Below, piece by piece: positions 57,006-64,000 of a stretch of DNA of 64,000 nucleotides. Source of the stretch: Symbiodinium natans (lineage: Eukaryota; Sar; Dinophyceae; Suessiales; Symbiodiniaceae); assembly GCA_905221605.1 (NCBI GenBank), contig CAJNDS010000846.1, positions 727,501 to 791,500 on the forward strand, in the 5' to 3' direction. Below the pieces are notes generated by a model that did no database searches, was not told the origin of the DNA, and saw only the letters and a list, made by a program, of their open reading frames with translations. A program made the position numbers and the translations under genes. Within the stretch, counting starts at the first letter, position 1, and every line of letters starts with the position of its first letter.

Positions 57006-58000
57006 CTCCGCCTCGAAGGTCGCGATAGCCTTCTCAACGGAGCTGGTGTTGCTCTCCTGCGGTTTAGTGTTTTCAGGCTTGGGGGACTTCGAACGCACCC
57101 TAAACCCTAAACCCTAAACCCCGAACCCTAAACACTAAACCCTAAACCCCAGGATCTTCAGGAACCTCAAAGCCAGTTCCTAGCCCTTCAAGTAGGCTCC
57201 GAAACTGGGGAGTTGAGTGGCAGCCTAGGGCCTAGGCTCGACGGATAGTACGAGCTCTATGAAGTATACGAAGTAATATTGTGAATTCTACAAGTTATAC
57301 TACTAGTGCTGGTCATATGTTTTTGGATAGCTGTACCAGTCAGACTGACTAAGAGCATGCTAATTCTGGTTCAGGTTGCGGCTCCCGAGAATGGAGAGCG
57401 AAATATTGGCTAGTGCTTTCGGCTTGCTCAGATCTGCTGCACAACTCTGCTCCACTACGGCTTGATAGACACAGGAACAATGCAACACAAAAACCTACAA
57501 GTGAAAGGATACAAGGCATGTCAAGACGAGCGGAGACTCTGGACCCAGAAGAACCAAGCAGCTGGGCCCATGTGGCTTCGTCTCGGAAGCTTAGCTTGAT
57601 TGGCCCTAAACCCTAAACCCTAAACCCTAAGCCCTACGCCCTACGCCCTAAGCCCTAAGCCCTAAACCCTAAACCCTAAGCCCTAATGAAGCCCTAAAGA
57701 AAGACGGTCTCCACAGCGTCAGCAGCCCGCGCGCCGGCGCGGAGGCAAAGCCGCGCCAGGAAGCAAACGGGGCCGGTTCCTGCCAGGATCGCTCGGTTCG
57801 TCTTAAGGTTTAAGGTTTGCAGGGTTTACAGGGTTTGCGGGTTTCCAGGGTTTGTAAGGATTATAGAGTTTGCAGCAGCGCAGCTAAAGAGCTGACCAGG
57901 TCGCGAGTCTGTTTGTCGGGTCCCGGCCTATGTCCAGCACAACTTTGCCGTTTGCAGCTGCTCGGATTGCTGCCGCGTAGGGGTCGACTCCTGATGTCAG
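57006..58000 (-). CDS. SAM-dependent methyltransferase, PRMT-like, partial
   Basis: Three exons: 58,000-57,928 (VDPYAAAIRAAANGKVVLDI), 57,779-57,715 (TGPVCFLARLCLRAGARAAD) and 57,056-57,006 (ESNTSSVEKAIATFEAE), which may extend to about 56,955. Joined, they give the class I motif I VVLDIGTGP, preceded by the helix DPYAxAI typical of arginine methyltransferases and followed by an acidic ribose-binding position and an EKA helix. Donors are GC, GT and GC. Substrate unknown. Later motifs (the double-E loop) are not found, so assignment to PRMTs is by resemblance only. Confidence 0.65.
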
Positions 58001-58344
58001 CTTGCGGTAACGACATGGGGCTTTCGGGCTCGAAGCGCTAGATTTAAGGGCTTAGGCTTTACGGGTGTAGGGTTTATGGCCGGATGCCTTTGGGGTTACC
58101 GTCGCTGAGTGAACCGGCAGTCCGCCTGTACCAAGAGGCGGATCGCTCCTTCCCCACACGGTGTCGTGATAGGGTTTTGGGGTCAGGGTTCCTAAAGCCT
58201 TATCGCGTGCAAATGAACAGGACGATTAAACCCTAAACCCGTCAACCTAAGCCCTTCAACCCGAATAACCGAACCTAAACCCTAAGTACCTGAACCCTAA
58301 ACCCTTAAAACCCTCAAAAACCTGAACCCTACACCCCGGCGACC

Positions 58345-58405
58345 TCGAGCAAAGATCCGAGCATCGGGTCGCATCGTGGATCAAGGCCTCGTGGTCAAAG
58401 CGAAC
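58345..58405 (-). CDS. Single exon, unidentified
   Basis: After a GTTGCAG acceptor the minus strand reads VRFDHEALIHDATRCSDLCS. It may be an upstream exon of the methyltransferase gene. The 3' boundary is unclear. Confidence 0.35.
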
Positions 58406-58718
58406 CTGCAACTCGCATAGCTACATCGAAAGCGTAGATTTGGGCTGAAGGTTTCGGGTATTGGGCTCAGGGTTTTTGGGGCTCCCCTAAGCCCTAAACC
58501 TAAACCCTAAACCCTGCGGGTTTACAGGATTATTAATTATTGCAGGACGTTATAGAGTTTGGACGTACGAAAGAAGGCTCTTCCCTAGAAGCCGGACGTG
58601 GGGTAGTTCCGACAGGCAAGGAAAGAGAAAAACCTCAGCCTGAAGCCACAAACCCTAAAGCCCCATGCACCCCCCCCCCCCCCGGCCAACACAAAAAGAA
58701 TAAATAAATACGAAAGTC

Positions 58719-59190
58719 CACCCTAAACCCTAAACCCTAAACCCTAAACCCTAAGCCCTAAGCCCTAAGCCCTAAACCCTAAACCCTAAACCCTAAACCC
58801 TAAACCCTAAACCCTAAACCCTAAACCCTAAACCCTAAACCCTAAACCCTAAACCCTAAAAACCCTAAACCCTAAACCCTAAACCCTAAACCCTAAACCC
58901 TAAACCCTAAACCCTAACCCTAAAAAAAAACCGAAGCCCGGAAGAAAAGGGAGGCCTTTGACTCGCCGCCCAGGGTGCCATCCATCCCCTCCGCCGAGGT
59001 CGTCTTCAGTGTCAGGCACTTCCCGTCTGCCGACCTTTGGGTTTAGGGTTTAGGGTTTAGGGTTTGGGGTTTGGGTTTAGGGTTTAGGGTTTAGGGTTTA
59101 GGGTTTAGGGTTTAGGGTTTGGGGTTTAGGGTTTGGGGTTTAGGGTTTGGGGTTTGGGGTTTAGGGTTTGGGGTTTGTAGGGTTGTTTAG
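58719..59190. repeat. CCCTAAA array (58,719-58,922) then TTTAGGG array (59,037-59,190)
   Basis: About 28 CCCTAAA units and about 20 TTTAGGG units facing each other across a 110-nt island (58,930-59,035). The island is open on both strands (minus: DGKCLTLKTTSAEGMDG; plus: VPSIPSAEVVFSVRHFP), so it is probably an exon but its strand is unclear. Confidence 0.95.
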
Positions 59191-60239
59191 GGATTAGGGA
59201 TCCACAGATCCTGGGGGTTTTGGGCTTTCCCGGTCGGTTCGGGGAATGAGGTGTTGAGACGCGCGATTGGAACTGGAGGTGGCGAACACCCCAAACCGCA
59301 TGAACCCTACACACCCGAAGCCTTAAACCTTGTAAGCCCTAAATGCCCGAAGTCCGACGAGCCCCATAACCTTAGGGGAAACTCAGGGACTCTTAGGGTA
59401 TAGGGTTTAGGGAACCGTTCCGAACCGTGGGAACGAACTATTTTGACGGTGCCCAGCTAGGCTTCAACTGCTGAACTGCTCTTGGCCATTCTGTTTCTTT
59501 GGGGGGGGGGGGGGGGTAAGGTTTAGGGTTTGGGTTTGGGGTTTAGGGTTTAGGGGGTGGATTCCCATCATCAGGAAGCAGATAATGTTGGTGTCTGCTA
59601 GGGGTACCCCCTAGTATGAGAGACGCCCATTATGAATGACCATCTCATTGGGCCGGAGGGCAAGGTACCCAAGCGCGGCCACTTGCTCCTTGCTGCGGGT
59701 TTAGGTTTAGGGTTTAGAGATTGGGATTAGGGTTTAGGATTAAGGTTTACGGTCTAGGCAGTATATAGGTTGAAGATGGTGTTTAGCCGAAAGTCCTGGG
59801 ATTTTGGCTCCAGTGCTGCGGGCCCCAACATCTACATGAACCCTCAGAAACCCCTGCAACCCCTGAAAGCCCCTCTAAAGCATCCTAGGAGCTCACAACA
59901 TTGAACCCTAAAGCCCGAACCCTCTTTCACCTTCACACCCTCCTGCTGCCCTTCTTCCCCAAACCCAAAATCTCCCCAAACCCTGAACCCCAAACCCTAA
60001 ACCCCAAACCCCAAATCCCGAAACCCTAAACTCCAAACCCAAAATCCCCCCCCAAAATCCCCCCAAAATCCAGCCCCCTCCCAAACTTCCCCCAAAATCA
60101 CCTGAAGCCCCCCTAGCGCCAGCCAGGCCCTAAACCCTAAACCCTAAACACTACACCCTAAACCCGAAACCCTAAACCCTAAACCCTAAACCCTAAACAC
60201 TACACCCTAAACCCGAAACCCTAAACCCCTAACCCCGGC

Positions 60240-60328
60240 CCAGGTTCTGGTGCGCCAGGAAGGAGAGGTTGATGCCGCTGCCCATGCCGCAGGCGGCCCA
60301 CAGGTTCGCCTCCAGCATGGAGACGGTC
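60240..60328 (-). CDS. Single exon, unidentified
   Basis: TVSMLEANLWAACGMGSGIN and a following LSFLAHQNL read between a CAG|G acceptor and a G|GC donor, with almost only C or G at third positions. It is flanked by a CCCTAAA array on its donor side. The plus strand is also open (AQVLVRQEGEVDAAAHAA). No family recognised. Confidence 0.45.
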
Positions 60329-60339
60329 CTGGGGGGGGG

Positions 60340-61300
60340 GGTGGTTTATATGGGGGCTTGTGGGGTTTGATGGGGCTTTATGGGTTTTGTTGGGGTTGTT
60401 TTTGGTTTTGAGGTGGATTTAGGAGGTCTAGGGCAATTTGGGCTGTATGGGGTTTAGGGGGTGCAGGAATTTCAGGCTTCTAAGTTTCAGGGTTTGGAGC
60501 TGAGAACCAGCCAAGCTCCTGCCATGTTTGCCAGCTGCATCAAAGAGGGTCGCAAGGGTCTCAAGCTCCCTCAGCCGAACCTTGTAGGATTTGGGTTTTG
60601 GGTTTTGGGCTTTGGGTTGAGGGTTGAGGGTTGAGGGCTGAGGATTTAGGGTTTAGGGTTTAGGGTTTAGGGTTTTGTTCTTAGGGTTTAGGGTTTGTAG
60701 GATTTCGGATTTAGCCTAGCACCTAGCCTTCAGCCCTGAAACCGTATAGCTTCCTCTCAGTGCAGCTCTCTGCTCAGGCCTCGCGCTGGGGAAACCACGT
60801 TTCTCGCGCTTGGCGGAGGGAATCCCTGACCCCCAAAACCTACGCCCTAAACCCCGTGGACGCCTGAAGGTTACTACGGGGCCATAATAACTAGAACGGT
60901 TGTTATTATTATTATTATGATGTTTTTTTGGGGGTATATATTTGTATAGTTATATAGGGACCATAAGGGAATGCCATTAGAAATTCTTCCAACCCCGACC
61001 CCTAAGTTACTTGCAGTGGCCGTGGTTTGCCTCATGCCGGGCAAGCCCGTGGTGATTGCTCGTGGGTGTCGCTTTGGGCTTGGAGTTGTTCGGCTTGGCA
61101 AAGGACACCCAAGGGTTCAGGGTTATTTAAGTTATTTAGGGTTTAGGGTTTAGGGCTTAGGGCTCAGGGCTTAGGGCTTAGGGTTTAGGGTTTAGGGCTT
61201 AGGGTTTAGGACTCGAAAATCTGTAGGAAGTGGCAGCTCAACCTTTTCAACCTAGAGTGGCAATCCCCCAACACCCTAAGCCCCAAAAACCCTCAAAACC
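60340..61300. other. Stretch without a firm exon
   Basis: Short TTTGGG and TTTAGGG runs (60,340-60,690, 61,135-61,210), an ATT microsatellite (60,900-60,925) and low-complexity spacer. Confidence 0.5.
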
Positions 61301-61317
61301 CTCAAAACCCTACAACC

Positions 61318-62439
61318 CTAAAACCCAAAAACCCTGAACCCGAAACTCCTGGACCCAGCCTCGAGGTCCTCGGGCGCCAACTGCAAGAGCAGGGTGGGAA
61401 GGGAGAGCAGCGCAACAGGGTTTAGGCTTACGGGGCCCAAGGGATCCAAAAGGGATCCAAGGTTCGGGTTGAGTAAGGGAGCCACGGTTCGGATTTCAAG
61501 CTGAAAGAATCTTGCAAGTCTGATCTGATCCAAGAAAGCAGAGAGATGCCTTGCGTTGGTTGCCAAGTTTTAGCTACCCGAGACGGAGCCAGATCTTTCT
61601 AGGTTAGCAGTGGCTGCGGTACCCCCCTCTCCCCTCCCCACGACTTCTAAGTCTAGGCTGCTGGCCTCTGAATCTGCATCTCCCTTGCGAGCAGTTCCCA
61701 TCCCCAACGTGCTGCAGGGATTTGCCTTGGACTCGCCGAGAAGGGAAACGGTGTCCGGCAACCGCTGGAAGCTCTTCTCCTGGCCGATCATGGGTTCGCA
61801 CCTTTTTAAGCAAGAAAATCATCAGACGCGGATATTTCTTCGAGTTCTTGCTCGGATGTGCATTTGGCTTTAGCACCTTTACGCACTGAAGCCTAAGAAC
61901 TCATCGCTGTGCCATCGACGGCAAGTCGCACCCGTCGCTATGATCGCAGGGCCCATACACCTTTTGAAAGCTCCCCCCCAAATCCCTGAAACCGCACCCC
62001 TGGCTTAGGGTCCAGGAAGAGTCACAGCCCGAGCTGGGTGCCTTCTGGCCATCATGGATCTGTACCACGTCGGCCTCGCCCCCAACCCCCCCCCCCCCCC
62101 CGCTTCTCCCTGGGAAGCTCAAACGATTCGGGGGGCGGGGGGTTGTTCGGGGATGGAGCTCGTGTCTGAAACACCTGCCCCAGGCGATCCGCAAAAAGCA
62201 TGAGACTCTGTTCAATTTTGAGGAAATAAGCCTCCAAATGACGATTCTAGCGTTGGCAACTCTTGATGTCTGAAGCCTGAAGCTTGGGGGATTCATGAGG
62301 GAACATGTGCTCCAAATGCTTGGCCCCACAGTGACCGCAGGAGCGGAAATCATGTTGGGCAGGTTGCGGCGTGGCCGTCTGCAAGGCTTTGCACAACGAC
62401 GCCGATGGAGCCCACATCGGCGACCTCCACACACCGGCA
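61318..62439 (-). CDS. Exons of unidentified gene(s)
   Basis: 62,439-62,376 (CRCVEVADVGSIGVVVQSLA), a frame ending at donor 62,277 (DFRSCGHCGAKHLEHMF, with a C-x2-C that could bind zinc), 62,231-62,175 (AYFLKIEQSLMLFADRLGQ, GT donor), 61,791-61,570 (ATG frame MIGQEKSFQRLPDTVSLLGE with a possible GC donor or a stop) and 61,566-61,318 (RHLSAFLDQIRLARFFQLEI). The 62,376 and 62,277 frames overlap, so not both can be right. No family recognised. Confidence 0.4.
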
Positions 62440-62559
62440 CTGCAGGAGATACTCATACAAACGCGAATGCGAAAACAAGAAGAAGAACATTCAGTTGCTG
62501 TCAGAAGAATTCGGAGCAAAAAAAAGTCTTGCCTAAAGGGGAGAGCCTCCTCGACCCTT

Positions 62560-63320
62560 CTAGGGTTTAAGGGTTCCTTTGAAATACATAGAGTTTGGCG
62601 AAAGGATGCAGGCTTTTCGGTGGCCTCGGCCTGCTCAAGCCATCAGCGAACAAGTGAACCCACGAGAAGTCGCTGGCTTTCAGGTTTGTTTATGGGCTTT
62701 TGAGTGTTTGTATAGGTGTAGCCAAGCAACAAATCCGTCTGGGAACTGGAGCGGCTTCTTTACCTGACACAGGATCAAACTCCAGTAGCAGGGTGCAGGG
62801 GCAGCCAAGCAGGAGCTGGGACATGTGTTTCTAGGATCAAGCAAACCGCAAAGGCTAAACCCCAGACACCCAAGCCCTCTATCAAACTCGACAAACCCCC
62901 CATGAACCATACAATGAACCTCAGTTGACCACAAACCCGGTAAGCCTTACAAACCCTATGAACCCTACAAACCCCCGAACCCCTCCCCAACAACACAAGC
63001 GCTAACCCCATAAACCCAAAGAACTCATTGCCAGCGCCTATACCATCCCTAAACCCCAACCCTGGTGAGGCCCAAGAATTCCAAGCCAAACCGAAGCTGC
63101 CACGCTCCTTCAATGGCCCCTTTGTGTAGGGATTAGGGTCAGGACTGTAGAACAATCCCAGCGGGAGGAGAGGCAGCAGGGCAGCAGCATGGTTACAAGG
63201 CGATGTAGATTGTGTCAAGCCAGAAGAGCAAGATTCCCCCAAACTTCATCATCAGAGGGAGCCTACATGCTGCCAGCATCAGCTGTCCTGTATGAGTTCA
63301 TATTGCCAGCCCCCACTTAC
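62560..63320. other. Right-hand stretch with uncertain exons
   Basis: An island at about 62,600-62,690 is open on both strands (minus SDFSWVHLFADGLS; plus AFRWPRPAQAISEQVNPR with a GT donor). The rest (62,770-63,320) holds degenerate ACCCTA-type words. No gene assigned. Confidence 0.3.
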
Positions 63321-63323
63321 AAG

Positions 63324-63613
63324 ACCCTAAACCCTAAACCCTAAAACCCTAAGCCCTAAACCCTAAACCCTAAACCCTACGCCCCCATCTCCTCAACATG
63401 AGTGGGCCTCGGCTCGCTTCCACAACTGAACAGCGGGCTTCGGGAGAGGGACTTGGCCTGCACCTGCACTGCGTATGGGCTCAAGGCGAGGCTATTTAGG
63501 GTTTAGGGTTTTAGGGTTTAGGGTTTTAGGGTTTAGGGTTTAGGGGGTTTAGGGTTTAGGGTTTTAGGGTTTAGGGTTTAGGGCTTGGGGTTTTAGGGTT
63601 TAGGGTTTAGGGC
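63324..63613. repeat. Opposed telomere-like arrays near the right end
   Basis: CCCTAAA units at 63,324-63,379 and TTTAGGG units at 63,493-63,613 bracket a ~100-nt island. Further short arrays of both kinds occur throughout the window, for example 9,068-9,160, 14,128-14,178, 33,414-33,478, 36,214-36,308 and 60,128-60,232. Confidence 0.95.
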
Positions 63614-64000
63614 TACCCCCCCCCCCCCCCCATGAAGGCTATTCAGGGATAATGAAGCCTAATTAAAGTTATTTCAGGGGGAACCTAGTGGGGGTAGTAT
63701 GGGGGGGGGAGGGGGGCAGTAGGGAAAACCCATGTTTGTCTGTAAGGGTGGCAGATTATACGTTCCCTTGGCCCGCTCTGTACTCTTTGCCAATTGCTTT
63801 GCCTTCGCACTTTCTCGAGACCTGCACAGATACCTCATCTACTTATTTGCTGCACAAGTCAATGCCAATATCTTTGGTTCGTCATGACCCTCTCTACTTT
63901 TATGACCCCTACCCCCACGACCCCCCATGCACCCACCCCGTTGGAGAATACCCTCCATCCGAAGCTCAAACCATGCCAATGCGCTAAACCCTAAACCAAC

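Noticed and set aside
1-64000. Eimeria-like coccidian origin, which also has interspersed AAACCCT repeats
   Set aside because: No CAG-repeat coding tracts, and the abundance of GC and GA donors points to a dinoflagellate.
1-64000. CRISPR arrays, tRNA, rRNA, bacterial promoters or operons
   Set aside because: Repeats are tandem heptamers or microsatellites without spacers, and gene structure is eukaryotic; nothing fitting these types was seen.

Overview
This window looks like nuclear DNA of a dinoflagellate (an alveolate, possibly Suessiales/Symbiodiniaceae-like). The GC content is balanced. Hundreds of interspersed TTTAGGG/CCCTAAA telomere-type heptamers are present. Protein-coding exons are very small and scattered through long repeat-filled introns, and most introns I could phase start with GC or GA rather than GT (5 GT, 22 GC and 8 GA in one gene). 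GC/GA donors are a dinoflagellate trait. There is no sign of bacterial operons, rRNA or tRNA. Long open frames are mostly not genes here; the real genes only appear when short exon islands between repeats are read in phase.

Layout. Every gene I can assign with confidence is on the minus strand, a one-directional train typical of dinoflagellates. (1) About 0.5-5.45 kb: a long-chain acyl-CoA synthetase, N-terminal half, running off the left edge. (2) 6.7-10.4 kb: exons of one or two unidentified genes. (3) 12.3-39.1 kb: the exosome ribonuclease DIS3/RRP44, 36 modelled exons of 23-155 nt covering the cold-shock, RNB and S1 regions; the PIN domain was not found. (4) 40.2-45.9 kb, 46.7-47.4 kb, 50.8-53.4 kb and 55.7-62.4 kb: exons of unidentified genes, plus a KH-domain protein (53.9-54.8 kb) and a SAM-dependent, PRMT-like methyltransferase (57.0-58.0 kb).

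Nested inside one DIS3 intron (14,277-21,165), on the same strand, is a complete 6.3-kb retroelement (14,519-20,859). It has near-identical ~280-bp direct repeats at both ends and three ORFs: an unknown ORF, a Gag-like ORF with coiled coil, basic patch and SAP-like end, and a 928-codon reverse transcriptase of Penelope-like flavour with a YVDN active site. The second and third ORFs are in one frame separated by a single UGA. This is the best candidate for an undescribed system in the window.

The second striking structure is the placement of the telomere-like arrays. They sit just inside the introns, usually reading TTTAGGG after the donor and CCCTAAA before the acceptor on the coding strand, so both ends of several introns could pair. 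Short palindromic (introner/MITE-like) elements, long poly-G tracts, AT/ACAT microsatellites and a 1.1-kb field of scrambled GGGTTTAAA/CCTATAGGG motifs fill the rest. All calls were made by eye; the exon boundaries are models to be tested with RNA.
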